Origin: Kitasatospora sp. SolWspMP-SS2h | Lineage (GTDB): Bacteria > Actinomycetota > Actinomycetes > Streptomycetales > Streptomycetaceae | Assembly: GCF_003259315.1 (NCBI RefSeq) | Contig: NZ_QLLT01000002.1 | Location: forward strand, 349,948-413,947 | Reading direction: 5' to 3' | Length of the DNA: 64,000 bases | Shown here: positions 42,641-51,961 of the stretch, piece after piece | Layout of the letters: each line of letters starts with the position of its first letter | How positions within the stretch are numbered: the stretch's first letter is position 1 | The notes under the pieces: generated by a model | The model's database searches: none | The model's input: only the letters and a program-made list of their open reading frames with translations | Told to the model about the DNA's origin: nothing | Program-made: the position numbers and the translations under genes

Positions 42641-44101
42641 ATGCCGAACACGGGCGCGAACGCCTCCCCGAGCCGGTACCGGTGGCTCGGCCTCCTGGGC
42701 TCGCTCGTCCTCGCCGCCGGCGCCCTCACCTCCGGCGCCCTGCCCGCCGCCGCCACCGGCCCCGCCCTGCGGGCCTCCGGCGGCGCCGGCACCACCCTGG
42801 TCTTCGCGGGCCTGACCGTCCTCACCGCGGCCTGGCTCCTGCTCGGCCGCGCCGTCGACGCCCCGCCCGCCGACGTCCCGCCCACCGACATCCATGCCGC
42901 CCGCCGTGCCGCCCGCCCGTCCGGGACCCGCTGGCTGGCGGTCACCCTGGGCTGGTGGGCCGCCCCGCTGCTGCTCCTGCCGCCGCTGTTCAGCCGGGAC
43001 GTCTACAGCTACCTCGCCCAGGGCGCCATGGTGGCGGGCGGGTTCGACGTCTACGCGGACGGGCCCGCCGTGCTCGGCGGCTCCGTCGCCCAACAGGTGC
43101 CCCAGGTCTGGCAGCACACCCCCGCGCCGTACGGCCCCGGCTTCCTGCTGCTGGCGCGGGCCGCCGCCCCGCTCGCCGACCACCCGTACGCCGGGACCCT
43201 ACTGCTGCGGCTGTCCGCCGTCCTGGCCGTCGTCGCGCTGGCCGCCCTGCTGCCGGCCCTGGCCAGGGCCCTCGGGACCGACCCGGCGGGCGCGCTGCGG
43301 CTGGGGGCGCTCAACCCGCTGGTCCTGCTGCACCTGGTCGCCGGGGCGCACAACGACGCCGTCCCGCTCGCCCTGATGCTCGCCGGACTGCTCGCCGCCA
43401 CCCGCCGCCGCCCACTCCTCGCCGCCGTCCTGATCACCCTCGCGGCCCTGGTCAAGGCCCCCGCCGCGCTGGCCCTCCCGGTCGCCTGGTGGATCGCCGG
43501 CCGCTCGGACGACACCCCCGGGCGGGGGCGCCGACCGCGCTGCGCCGTGGCGGTCCTGGTGGCCGCCGCCGCGACCACGGCCGCCGTCACCGCCGCAGCC
43601 GGTACCGGCTACGGCTGGGTCGGCGCCCTCACCACCCCGGCCACCGCGGGCAGTTGGTCGCCGAGCACCGCGCTGGGCCGGCTGGCCGCCGACCTGCTGG
43701 GGGTCGCGCCGGAGGGGCCGGTGGGGGCGGCCCGGCTGCTCGGGGCGGTCGGGGCGGCGGTGGCGCTGGGCCTGCTGGCGGCACGGGTCGTGCGGCGGGG
43801 GAGCGAACCGGCGGCGGCCCTGGCGCTCGCGTTCGGGGCCCTGGTCGCGCTCGGACCGGCCTTCCGGCCCTGGTACGCGCTGTGGTGCGTCGTCCCGGCC
43901 GCGTTCGCCGCGCGCGCCGCCGGGGCCCGCCGGGCAGCCGAACTCGCCTGCGCGGCACTGGCGTTCGCCGTCATGCCGGACGGTTTCGGCCCGGACCGGG
44001 CCGAGTTGGTGCTGGCCGCCGGCGGGCTGGGCATCGGGGTGTTCGCCATTCTGCTGATGGAGCGTCAGATCACCTTCCAGGAAAGGCAGCCGGTGTGCTG
44101 A
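42641..44101 (+). CDS. MptB-like polyprenol-phosphomannose mannosyltransferase (GT-C)
   Basis: A 486-residue protein with about a dozen membrane helices, of the polytopic GT-C type that uses polyprenyl-phosphate sugars outside the membrane. The early external loop has FSRDVYSYLAQGAMVAGGFDVYADGP, where the acidic Arg-Asp pair is the usual catalytic site in MptB-type alpha-1,6-mannosyltransferases; TPAPYGPGFLLLARA and NPLVLLHLVAGAHNDAVPLAL follow. ATG at 42641. It overlaps the next GT-C gene by 7 bp. The acceptor in a streptomycete is unknown. Confidence 0.8.
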   Translation: MPNTGANASPSRYRWLGLLGSLVLAAGALTSGALPAAATGPALRASGGAGTTLVFAGLTVLTAAWLLLGRAVDAPPADVPPTDIHAARRAARPSGTRWLAVTLGWWAAPLLLLPPLFSRDVYSYLAQGAMVAGGFDVYADGPAVLGGSVAQQVPQVWQHTPAPYGPGFLLLARAAAPLADHPYAGTLLLRLSAVLAVVALAALLPALARALGTDPAGALRLGALNPLVLLHLVAGAHNDAVPLALMLAGLLAATRRRPLLAAVLITLAALVKAPAALALPVAWWIAGRSDDTPGRGRRPRCAVAVLVAAAATTAAVTAAAGTGYGWVGALTTPATAGSWSPSTALGRLAADLLGVAPEGPVGAARLLGAVGAAVALGLLAARVVRRGSEPAAALALAFGALVALGPAFRPWYALWCVVPAAFAARAAGARRAAELACAALAFAVMPDGFGPDRAELVLAAGGLGIGVFAILLMERQITFQERQPVC

Positions 44102-45408
44102 CCCGCGGCACCACCACCGCCAGGATCGCGGTCCTCGCCGTCGCGGTCCTGGCCACCGGCCTGGTCCTGGCGGTCATCCCGGGCCACCGCGGCTGGTTCG
44201 ACGCCGGCGTGTACTACGGCGCCGTGCGCCACTGGGCCGCCACCGGGCAGCTCTACGACTACGTCCGGCCCGGTACCCCCTACGGCTTCACCTACCCGCC
44301 GTTCGCCGCCGTCTGCATGCTGCCGATGCGCCTGCTCGGCTGGCATCCGGCGATCGCCGTCGGCGTCGCGCTGTCCGCCGCCGCCACCGCCCTGCTGCTG
44401 TACTGGCTCGTCGACCCGGTCGCCCGCCGCCGGGGCTGGTGCCGCTGGTACGCGTTCGGCCTCGCGGCCTGCCTGTGCGCGCTCACCAACCCCGTCCGCG
44501 ACACCTTCAGCTTCGGCCAGGTGAACCTGCTGCTGGTCGCCCTGGTCTTCGCCGACCGGCAATTGACGAGCCGTCAATTCATGTGCAGCCGTTGGAGGTT
44601 GCTCGCCGGGGTCGGCACCGGACTGGCCGCCGCGATCAAACTGACCCCGGCGCTGTTCATCGTCCACCTGCTGCTCACCCGGCAGTGGCGGGCCGCCGCG
44701 ACCGCCGCCGCCACCGCGCTCGGCGCCACCGGCGCAGGCTTCCTGATCGCCCCGGAGGTCTCCCGCCGGTTCTGGACCGCCGCGCTCTGGGACACCGACC
44801 GGGTCGGCGGCTTCGCCAACATGTCCAACCAGTCCCTACAGGGGCTGATCGCCCGCCTCGGCCCCCACCTGCCCAGCCGCGCCCTGTGGGCGGCCGCCGC
44901 ACTGGCCGTCCTCGCACTCTGGGCCCACCGCCTGCACCGCGCCGCCGCGGCCCGCGACACCCTCGCCGCGTACAGCCTCACCGGCCTCGCCTGCTGCCTG
45001 GTCAGCCCGATCACCTGGGTGCACCACCTGGTCTGGATGCTGCCCGCCCTGGTCGTCCTCGCCGACCCCGATCCCGATCCTGACCCCGCCCCGGCCCCCG
45101 CCGCCGACGCCGGTACGGGTGCCGCCCCGCGCCGACCAGGCCGCCGCCGCGCCCGGACCGCCCTCTGCTGGCTGCTCCACCTCGTGCTCTCCAGCGGCAT
45201 GGTCTGGCTCTGGCACCCCGACGGCCGCAGCCTCGGCACCCTCCTCGGCGGCAGCGCGTACGCCCTGACCTCCCTCGGCCTGCTGCTCGCCCTGCCGATC
45301 CGCCGCCACCCCGAGCAGCCGGACGGCCCCGCCGCCCCGGCGCCCCCGGAGCGGACCGCCGCGCCCGCCCCCGCTCCCCGCGCACGCCCGGCCCCCGTCG
45401 GGCGATAA
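44095..45408 (+). CDS. GT87-type (DUF2029) membrane glycosyltransferase
   Basis: A 437-residue polytopic GT-C enzyme of the GT87/PimE-like family. External loop 1 holds the catalytic Asp (HRGWFDAGVYYGAVRHWA), followed by YGFTYPPFAAVCMLPMRLLG, SFGQVNLLLVALVFAD, AAIKLTPALFIVHLLLTRQWRAA and NQSLQGLIARL, all family hallmarks. The GTG at 44095 follows AGGAAAGG and overlaps the previous stop by 7 bp. Residues ~156-164 (RQLTSRQFMCSR) are coded by an AT-rich patch with an 8-bp inverted repeat, unlike the rest of the gene. A probable partner of the MptB-like enzyme. Confidence 0.8.
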   Translation: MLTRGTTTARIAVLAVAVLATGLVLAVIPGHRGWFDAGVYYGAVRHWAATGQLYDYVRPGTPYGFTYPPFAAVCMLPMRLLGWHPAIAVGVALSAAATALLLYWLVDPVARRRGWCRWYAFGLAACLCALTNPVRDTFSFGQVNLLLVALVFADRQLTSRQFMCSRWRLLAGVGTGLAAAIKLTPALFIVHLLLTRQWRAAATAAATALGATGAGFLIAPEVSRRFWTAALWDTDRVGGFANMSNQSLQGLIARLGPHLPSRALWAAAALAVLALWAHRLHRAAAARDTLAAYSLTGLACCLVSPITWVHHLVWMLPALVVLADPDPDPDPAPAPAADAGTGAAPRRPGRRRARTALCWLLHLVLSSGMVWLWHPDGRSLGTLLGGSAYALTSLGLLLALPIRRHPEQPDGPAAPAPPERTAAPAPAPRARPAPVGR

Positions 45409-45448
45409 GCGCTGGACCCGCCCGTCCCCCGCCGCCACAGTGGGCCGC

Positions 45449-46594
45449 ATGACCGCACCCACCCCACCGGACCCGCCCTTCGTCCCCGGCCTCGACCTCG
45501 CCCGGGCCCTGTACGAGGAGGTGGTCCGCCCGATCCTGGCGCAGACCCGTCCGGGCCTGTGCCACGCGGCGGCCCTGATCGGCGCCGGCTCCGAGGTGCT
45601 CGGCCTCGACACCGCGCGCTCCGCCGATCACGACTGGGGCCCGCGCCTGCAACTCTTCCTCGCCCCGGACGACGCCCGCCGCCACGGCCCCGACCTGCAC
45701 CGGCTGTTCGCCGAGCGCCTCCCCGCGCAGGTCCGCGGCTGGTCCACCCACTACCGCCGCACCGGCGACCCGCACGACCCGGTCAGCCACCTGGCGCCCG
45801 CGGACGGGCCGGTCGACCACCGCGTCACCGTCCACGACCTGCCCGGCTGGCTCGCCGACCGCCTCGGCCCGCCCGCCGCGGCCTGGGCCGACGCCGCGCC
45901 GTCCGCCGCCGGACCGTCCGCCACCGACTGGCTGGCCCTCCCGCAGCAGCGGCTCGCCGAGGTCACCGGCGGGGCCGTCCTGCACGACGGCCCCGGCACC
46001 CTGACCGCCGCCCGCGCGCGCCTGCGCTGGTACCCCGACCAGGTGTGGCGGTACCTGCTGGCCTGCCAGTGGCAGCGCCTCGCCCAGGAGGAGGCGTTCG
46101 TCGGCCGCTGCGCCGAGACCGGCGACGAGCTCGGCGCGGCCGTGACCACCGCCCGCCTGGTCCGCGACCTGATGCGGCTCACCTTCCTGATGAGCCGCCG
46201 CTACGCCCCGTACGGCAAGTGGCTCGGCAGCGCCTTCGCCCGCCTCGACGCCGCCCCCGCCCTCGCACCCGCCCTGCGGGCCGCCCTCGCCGCCCCCGAC
46301 CCGGCCGCCCGCGAACACCACCTGTGCGACGCGTACGAGGCCGCGGCCCGCCTGCACGACGCGCTCGCCCTGACCGAGCCGCTCGACCCGTCCCGCCGCC
46401 GCTACCACGGCCGCCCCTACCTGGTCCTGCACGCCGACCGCTTCGCCCGGGCCCTCCAGCGGACCGTCACCGAACCGGAGTTGCGCCACCGCCCGCTCAC
46501 CGGCTCGGTGGACCAGTGGGCCGACAGCACCGACCTGCTCGCCCACCCGGACGCCGTCCGCGCCACCGTCACCGCCCTCGGCCCGAGCGACTGA
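45449..46594 (+). CDS. DUF4037 domain protein, nucleotidyltransferase-like
   Basis: A 381-residue soluble protein. Near residues 43-62 it has LIGAGSEVLGLDTARSADHD followed by WGPRL, a GS-x-S-D-x-D-type nucleotidyltransferase motif in which the loop is variant, as in DUF4037 proteins. The second half has YPDQVWRYLLACQWQRLAQEEAFVGRC, LMRLTFLMSRRYAPYGKW and EHHLCDAYEAAARLHDAL. ATG at 45449, 41 bp after the GT87 gene. The biochemical role is unknown; members are often called nucleotidyltransferase-like. Confidence 0.72.
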   Translation: MTAPTPPDPPFVPGLDLARALYEEVVRPILAQTRPGLCHAAALIGAGSEVLGLDTARSADHDWGPRLQLFLAPDDARRHGPDLHRLFAERLPAQVRGWSTHYRRTGDPHDPVSHLAPADGPVDHRVTVHDLPGWLADRLGPPAAAWADAAPSAAGPSATDWLALPQQRLAEVTGGAVLHDGPGTLTAARARLRWYPDQVWRYLLACQWQRLAQEEAFVGRCAETGDELGAAVTTARLVRDLMRLTFLMSRRYAPYGKWLGSAFARLDAAPALAPALRAALAAPDPAAREHHLCDAYEAAARLHDALALTEPLDPSRRRYHGRPYLVLHADRFARALQRTVTEPELRHRPLTGSVDQWADSTDLLAHPDAVRATVTALGPSD

Positions 46595-46791
46595 CGCCCC
46601 GGCCCCTCGCGGTCCGCCCCCCCGCAGCTCGCCACCCGTCGCCCGCCCACCCCGCCCACCCCGCTCACCCGTCCGGCGCAGCGACGCGCCGTTGGCGGTG
46701 CGGTCGACGGGCCCCGGGCGGGGCTGATCGCTAGCGTCCGGCGGAGAGCAGGCCAGACCGAGTGGGCCGTCGAACGCTGAGGAGAGTGCGC

Positions 46792-47931
46792 GTGGCCGGA
46801 ACAGCGCCGCCCGCGGAGGGCAGACCGACCGGGGGAGGTCCGGGCGGGAGCGGTCTCGGTCCGGGCGGCGTCGAGCCGGTCGCGCCGTCGCCCGGCTCGA
46901 CGACGGTGGTGCGCGCCTCGGTGATCGCCGCCGCGGCCGGCGTGCTGCTGGTGGTGGCGATCGTGCTGGGCAGCCGGGGCCTGCGGGACTTCGACTCGGC
47001 GCTGGTGCCGTACGCGGTGGCGTCGGTGTTCCTGACCTTCGGCGTCGTGTACCGCTACGTGGTGTGGGTCTCCGCGCCGGCCGCCCGCCGGCTCTTCGTG
47101 CAGGGCTGGAAGGCCGCGCTGTCCTGGGAGAACCTCAAGCGCTCGCCCGCTGCGCTGCCGCGGATGATCGCCACCTACCTGGGCTTCCAGAAGTTCCTCG
47201 GCGCCCGCTCGCACGCCCGCTGGGCCGCGCACCAACTGATCTTCTGGGGCTGCCTGCTGGCCGCGGCGATCACCTTCCCGCTGACCTGGGGCTGGTTCAC
47301 CTTCACCTCCGCCAGCGCGGCCGGCCCGGGCTACGAGATGCGGCTGTGGGGCGTGAAGCTGTTCGGCTTCGACTCCGGCAGCTTCCTCGGCTGGGCGCTC
47401 TACCACGGCCTGGACCTGGCCGCCGTGATGGTGATCGGCGGCGCCGGCTACTTCCTGTGGCGGCGGATGCGCGACCGGGCCGCGACCACCGGCCAGCGCT
47501 TCGGCTACGACTTCCTGCCGCTGCTCGCGCTGATCACCATCTCGGTCACCGGCCTGCTGCTGACCTTCTCGGAGATGTTCCTGCACGGCGGCGGCTACGA
47601 GTTCCTGGCGATCCTGCACATGGCCTCGGTCGTGCTGACCCTGGTCTACCTGCCGTTCGGCAAGTTCTTCCACATCGTGCAGCGCCCGGCCGCGGTCGGC
47701 ATGCAGCTGTTCAAGTACACGGCGCGGCGCAAGGGTCCGGACGCCCAGGAGTTGCAGGCGTGCCGGCGCTGCGGGCAGCCGATCGACACCGTCGCGGCGG
47801 TGGACAACCTGCGCGCCACGATGCGCGACCTGCGCCTGGGCTTCGACGAGTGGGCCGAGTACTGCCCCCGTTGCAAGCGGGTGCTGCGCGGCAACGCCTA
47901 CCTGTCGAACGTCAAGCGGGGGTTCAAGTGA
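46792..47931 (+). CDS. b-type cytochrome-like membrane subunit with four-Cys tail
   Basis: A 379-residue membrane protein with about six helices resembling NarI/DsrM/HdrE subunits of respiratory molybdoenzymes. Histidines suited to two b haems are in ARWAAHQLIFWG, ALYHGLDLAAV, AILHMASVVLTLVY and KFFHIVQRP. The C-terminal cytoplasmic part has CRRCGQ ... YCPRCKR, two CxxC pairs for Zn or an Fe-S cluster. The GTG at 46792 has GAGGAGA upstream; it overlaps the molybdopterin gene by 4 bp. It would pass electrons between quinone and the cytoplasmic subunits. Confidence 0.78.
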   Translation: MAGTAPPAEGRPTGGGPGGSGLGPGGVEPVAPSPGSTTVVRASVIAAAAGVLLVVAIVLGSRGLRDFDSALVPYAVASVFLTFGVVYRYVVWVSAPAARRLFVQGWKAALSWENLKRSPAALPRMIATYLGFQKFLGARSHARWAAHQLIFWGCLLAAAITFPLTWGWFTFTSASAAGPGYEMRLWGVKLFGFDSGSFLGWALYHGLDLAAVMVIGGAGYFLWRRMRDRAATTGQRFGYDFLPLLALITISVTGLLLTFSEMFLHGGGYEFLAILHMASVVLTLVYLPFGKFFHIVQRPAAVGMQLFKYTARRKGPDAQELQACRRCGQPIDTVAAVDNLRATMRDLRLGFDEWAEYCPRCKRVLRGNAYLSNVKRGFK

Positions 47932-50228
47932 GCACCGAGCACGTCCCGTTGGACCCGAGCGTCGCCCCGCTGGGGACGCGCGCCTTCCGCGACGCGGGCG
48001 GCCTGCCCGCCGCCGCCTGGCGGGCCGACCAGACCGAGCAGACCCTCGTCCCCACGCACTGCTGCTTCTGCGGCATCCAGTGCGGCATGTACCTGCGGGT
48101 GGACGGCCACGGCAAGGTGTTCGGGGTGGAGCCGCGCAACCACGACATCAACCGGATGCGCCTGTGCCCCAAGGGGATCAACGCCTACCAGCAGGTCAAC
48201 CACCCGGACCGGCTGACCGCGCCGCTGGTGCGCCGCAGCCGCGACGAGGAGTTCCGGGAGGCGAGCTGGGAGGAGGCGCTGGACTTCACCGTCGCCGAGA
48301 TCCGCCGCCTCCAGGCCGCGCACGGCCGGGACGCGTTCGGGATGCTCGGCGGGGCCAGCCTGTTCTCCGAGAAGACCTACCTGGTGGGCAAGTTCGCCCG
48401 GGTCGCGCTCAAGACCCGGCACGTGGACTACAACGGCCGGCTGTGCATGGTGAGCGCGGCGGGCGCCAACAAGCTGGCCTTCGGCATCGACCGGGCGGGC
48501 AACCCGTTCTCCGACATGCTGCAGACCGACTGCCTGCTGATCGCCGGGGCGAACGTCGGCGAGTGCTTCCCGGTGCTGACCCAGTACGTCTGGGGGGCCC
48601 GCGACCGGGGCGCCACCCTGATCGTGGTCGACCCCCGGGAGACGGCGGTCGCCCGCACCGCGGACGTCCACGTCGCGCTCAAGTCCGGTACGGACGCGGC
48701 GTTCTTCAACGCCGTGCTGCACGTGATCGTCGCGGAGGGCCTGACCGACGAGGCGTTCCTGGCCGAGCACGCCACCGGCTGGGAGGAGGTCAAGGCCACC
48801 GTCGCGGCGTACCCGCCCGACCGGGCGGCCGAGATCTGCGGCGTCCCCGCGGAGCAGATCGTCCAGGTGGCGCGGATGTTCGGGCGCGCGGAGCGGGCGA
48901 TGGCCTGCCACGCGCGCGGCATCGAGCACCACACCCAGGGCGTGGAGAACTGCCTGACCGTCATCAACCTGTGCACCGCGACCGGCAACCTGGGCCGCCC
49001 GGGCGCCGGTTACGGCACCCTCACCGGCCAGGGCAACGGCCAGGGCGGCCGCGAGCACGGCCAGAAGTCCGACCTGCTGCCCGGCGGCCGCTCCATCAAC
49101 GACCCGGTGCACCGCCGGCAGATCGCCGCGATCTGGGGCATCGAGGAGTCCGAACTCCCGCAGGCCGGCACCTCGATGATGGAGATGGTCTGGCAGATGC
49201 AGCGCGGCGAGATCCGCGGCCTGATCGGCGTCTGCAACAACCCCTTCGTCTCGCTGCCCAACTACGCGGTGGTGAAGGACGGGTTCGACCGGCTGGAGTT
49301 CCACGCCCAGTTCGACTTCTTCCTCTCCGAGACCGCCGCCAACGCGCACGTGGTCTTCCCGGTCACCACCTGGGCCGAGGACGAGGGCGTGATGGCCAAC
49401 GCCGAGGCCCGGGTGGTCAAGCACAACAAGGCGCAGGAGCCGCCCCCGGGCGTGCGCACCGACACCTGGGTGCTGTGCGAGATCGCCCGACGGCTCGGCG
49501 AGGGAAGCAAGTTCGCCTTCGAGGGCTCCCGGGACGTCTTCGACGAGCTGCGCCGCGCCTCGGCCGGCACGGTGATCGACTACTACGGCATCACGTACGA
49601 GCGCCTGGAGGCCACCGGCGGCATCGCCTGGCCCTGCCCGAGCCTCGAACACCCGGGCACGCCACGGCTGTTCGAGGACGGCCGGACGTACCACCCGGAC
49701 GGCAAGGTGCACCTCCAGGCGGTGGAGTGGCACCCGCCGGCCGACCCGTTCAGCGACGAGTTCCCGATGCGGCTGACCACCGGGCGCACCGTGGCGCACT
49801 TCCTGTCCGGCAACCAGACCCGGCGCCTGGGCGGCCTGGTCGAGCAGACGCCCCGGCCGTGGGTGGAGGTCCACCCCTCGCACGGGTTCCGCAACGGGGA
49901 GCCGGTGCGGGTGGTGACCCGGCGCGGCAGCGAGGTGCTGCCCGCGCTGGTGACCGAGGCGATCCGCCCCGACCACGTCTTCGTGCCCTACCACTGGCCC
50001 TATCCGACGGCGGCGAACGTGCTGACCGTCGACGCGCTGGACCCGCGCTCGAAGATCCCCGAGTACAAGGTGTGCGCGGTGCGGATCGAACGGGCCGAGC
50101 GGATCGACCCGGTGCCCGCGCCGCCGGTGCCGCCGGGCCGCGAACCGTACCCCGAGACCCAGGTCTCCCGCACCGACCCGCTGCCGCCGACCGCGCCGCA
50201 GGGCCGCGGCACCGCCGAGAGGGGCTGA
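47928..50228 (+). CDS. Molybdopterin oxidoreductase catalytic subunit (NasA/FdhF-type)
   Basis: A 766-residue DMSO-reductase-family enzyme. The N-terminal [4Fe-4S] ligands are C45-x2-C48-x3-C52-x27-C80. The probable Mo ligand is C173 in YNGRLCMVSAAG, the arrangement of assimilatory nitrate reductases and related formate-dehydrogenase-like enzymes. Later MGD-binding stretches are IVVDPRETAVARTADVHVALK, GVENCLTVINLCTATGNLGRPGAG and the C-terminal LTTGRTVAHFLSGNQTRR. There is no Tat signal, so it is cytoplasmic. GTG at 47928 overlaps the previous stop (GTGA). The true substrate is unknown. Confidence 0.85.
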   Translation: MSTEHVPLDPSVAPLGTRAFRDAGGLPAAAWRADQTEQTLVPTHCCFCGIQCGMYLRVDGHGKVFGVEPRNHDINRMRLCPKGINAYQQVNHPDRLTAPLVRRSRDEEFREASWEEALDFTVAEIRRLQAAHGRDAFGMLGGASLFSEKTYLVGKFARVALKTRHVDYNGRLCMVSAAGANKLAFGIDRAGNPFSDMLQTDCLLIAGANVGECFPVLTQYVWGARDRGATLIVVDPRETAVARTADVHVALKSGTDAAFFNAVLHVIVAEGLTDEAFLAEHATGWEEVKATVAAYPPDRAAEICGVPAEQIVQVARMFGRAERAMACHARGIEHHTQGVENCLTVINLCTATGNLGRPGAGYGTLTGQGNGQGGREHGQKSDLLPGGRSINDPVHRRQIAAIWGIEESELPQAGTSMMEMVWQMQRGEIRGLIGVCNNPFVSLPNYAVVKDGFDRLEFHAQFDFFLSETAANAHVVFPVTTWAEDEGVMANAEARVVKHNKAQEPPPGVRTDTWVLCEIARRLGEGSKFAFEGSRDVFDELRRASAGTVIDYYGITYERLEATGGIAWPCPSLEHPGTPRLFEDGRTYHPDGKVHLQAVEWHPPADPFSDEFPMRLTTGRTVAHFLSGNQTRRLGGLVEQTPRPWVEVHPSHGFRNGEPVRVVTRRGSEVLPALVTEAIRPDHVFVPYHWPYPTAANVLTVDALDPRSKIPEYKVCAVRIERAERIDPVPAPPVPPGREPYPETQVSRTDPLPPTAPQGRGTAERG

Positions 50229-50233
50229 CCGAG

Positions 50234-50851
50234 ATGCTCGGACGCACCATCTTCATCGACCCGGGCCGCTGCATCGGCTGCCAGGCGTGCGTGTCGGCCT
50301 GCCGCGAGTGCGACTCGCACCGCGGCAAGTCGATGATCCACCTGGACTACCCGGACGAGGGCCACACCGTCGCCGCGCTGCCGACCGTGTGCATGCACTG
50401 CGAGGACCCGGTCGCGCCGTGCGCCGAGGTCTGCCCGGCCGAGGCGATCCTGATCACCGCCGACGGCGTGGTGCAGGAGGCCGACCCGACCCGCTGCATC
50501 GGCTGCGCGAACTGCGTCAACGCCTGCCCGTTCGGCGTGCCCAAGATCGACCTGGAGGCCAAGCTCCAGATGAAGTGCAACCTCTGCTACGACCGCACCT
50601 CCTACGGCCTGGCGCCGATGTGCGCCACGGTCTGCCCCACCGGCGCCCTGTTCTACGGCACCGTCGAGGAGTTGCAGGCCGAGCGGCCCGGCGTGGACGT
50701 CTCCACGATGTTCGCGTTCGGCGACACCGTGGTCTCCACCGGCGTGGCCATGGTGGTGCCGGGGGAGCGGCGGGCCCCCGTCCCCGGCGGCATGCTCAAC
50801 CTGATCGAGGTCAACGGGCGCCCCACGCCCGGGAACGGAGCGAGGGCGTGA
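50234..50851 (+). CDS. Electron-transfer protein with four [4Fe-4S] sites
   Basis: A 205-residue DmsB/NrfC/HybA-type ferredoxin subunit. Sixteen cysteines fall in four groups: C13/16/19/23, C53/56/63/67, C88/91/94/98 and C115/118/130/134, so four [4Fe-4S] clusters can form a wire. It lies 5 bp after the molybdopterin gene and overlaps the Rieske gene by 4 bp, and therefore links the catalytic subunit with membrane partners. ATG at 50234 after ACCGAG. Confidence 0.9.
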   Translation: MLGRTIFIDPGRCIGCQACVSACRECDSHRGKSMIHLDYPDEGHTVAALPTVCMHCEDPVAPCAEVCPAEAILITADGVVQEADPTRCIGCANCVNACPFGVPKIDLEAKLQMKCNLCYDRTSYGLAPMCATVCPTGALFYGTVEELQAERPGVDVSTMFAFGDTVVSTGVAMVVPGERRAPVPGGMLNLIEVNGRPTPGNGARA

Positions 50852-51540
50852 CCGGCCCCGGCAACTCCCCCGAGCCGTACGGCTCCGGCAACTCCCCCGA
50901 GCCGCACGGCTCCGGGGGCTCCACGGACCCCTACGGCGCCGCCGACCCCGACGGCCTCCGGGCCGAACGGGCCGCGCTCAAGGACCGGATCAGCGCCGAC
51001 TCGCTGACCACCCGGCGCGACTACCTGCGGATCGTCGCCACCGTCTCCGGCGGCCTGGCGGTCGGCTCCACCGTCGTCTCGGCCGGCGTGCTGCACCGCC
51101 ACGGGGACGGCGCCGCCGCCCCGCTGAAGGTCGCCGACCGGCTGGAGCGCGGCGAGGCGGTGAGCTTCGACTACCCCGGCGAGGACGACCGGGCGATGGC
51201 GATCCGGCTGCCCGACGGCACCCTGGTCGGCTACTCCACGGTCTGCACCCACCTGGCCTGCGGGGTGCTCTGGCGGCGCGACCACGGCAGTGACGGAGAC
51301 CTCTACTGCCCGTGCCACGAAGGGCAGTTCGACTCCCGCACCGGCGAGGTCACCGGCGGCCCGCCGCCCCGCCCGCTGCCCAAGGTGGTGGTGGTCGAGG
51401 ACGCCCAGGGCGCGGTGTGGGCGATCGGCACCGCCCGCTCCGGCGAGGACGAGGAGGCCGGCCTGTGCCGCGGCCTGACCGAGCGCAACCCGGCCCTCAC
51501 CGAGGCGGCCGGCTGCGCGAACCGCAAGAGCGGCCGATGA
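50848..51540 (+). CDS. Rieske [2Fe-2S] protein
   Basis: A 230-residue Rieske protein. The cluster box is C133-T-H135 with C154-x2-H157, and C138 and C156 are placed for the stabilising disulfide of bc1-type high-potential Rieske proteins (CTHLAC, CPCHEG). Residues 56-82 carry RRDYLRIVATVSGGLAVGS, a Tat-like signal or anchor, so the cluster may lie outside the membrane. The first ~50 residues are a Pro/Gly/Ser tail with a repeated NSPEP(Y/H)GSG. Its GTG overlaps the ferredoxin gene stop by 4 bp. Confidence 0.88.
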   Translation: MTGPGNSPEPYGSGNSPEPHGSGGSTDPYGAADPDGLRAERAALKDRISADSLTTRRDYLRIVATVSGGLAVGSTVVSAGVLHRHGDGAAAPLKVADRLERGEAVSFDYPGEDDRAMAIRLPDGTLVGYSTVCTHLACGVLWRRDHGSDGDLYCPCHEGQFDSRTGEVTGGPPPRPLPKVVVVEDAQGAVWAIGTARSGEDEEAGLCRGLTERNPALTEAAGCANRKSGR

Positions 51541-51558
51541 CCGCCGCCCGGAGTAATC

Positions 51559-51571
51559 TGACGGACCGTCA
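51559..51571. promoter_or_regulatory. Palindrome between Rieske gene and small membrane gene
   Basis: TGACGG-A-CCGTCA is a perfect 13-bp palindrome 21 bp before the next gene. The -10-like TAATCT (51554-51559) abuts it, but no -35 was found, so it may be an operator or an intra-operon hairpin. Confidence 0.4.
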
Positions 51572-51592
51572 ACCAGCCTGTGGAGGTGCGGG

Positions 51593-51961
51593 ATGAGCGT
51601 CCCCGAAGGCCACTACCCGGAGGGCTACCACCCCGGCAGCGACGAGCCGCGGCTCAACCGGCCCGTCCGCGAACGGTACCCGCAGATCCGGTCCACCTCC
51701 GGCTACGCCGACCCCCGGGTCTCCGCGACCGGCCCCGGCCCCGGCGCGGGCACCGACCAGCAGCCCGAGCGCTCGGCGATCCTGTCCGCCCGGCTGGCGC
51801 TGGCCGTCACCATCGTGGTCGGCCAGCTGTGGGCGTTGAGCACCGCCACCAACGCCTGGATGCGCGGCGAGACGGCCACCGCCTGGTGGTGCACCGGGTT
51901 CAGCGCCGCGTCCTTCCTGGTCGTCCTGCTCGCCTGGCGGATCGCGCCCAACGACCGCTGA
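51593..51961 (+). CDS. Small two-helix membrane protein of the molybdoenzyme operon (DUF6755-like)
   Basis: A 122-residue protein with a hydrophilic N-terminus and two helices (SAILSARLALAVTIVVGQLWAL and GFSAASFLVVLLAWRIA) joined by STATNAWMRGETATAW. Position at the end of the Rieske/molybdopterin operon and the Q-L-W-x-L-x-T-A-x-N-A pattern fit small DUF6755-type proteins seen in that context, from memory. ATG at 51593 follows GTGGAGG. It probably stabilises or anchors the complex. Confidence 0.6.
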   Translation: MSVPEGHYPEGYHPGSDEPRLNRPVRERYPQIRSTSGYADPRVSATGPGPGAGTDQQPERSAILSARLALAVTIVVGQLWALSTATNAWMRGETATAWWCTGFSAASFLVVLLAWRIAPNDR

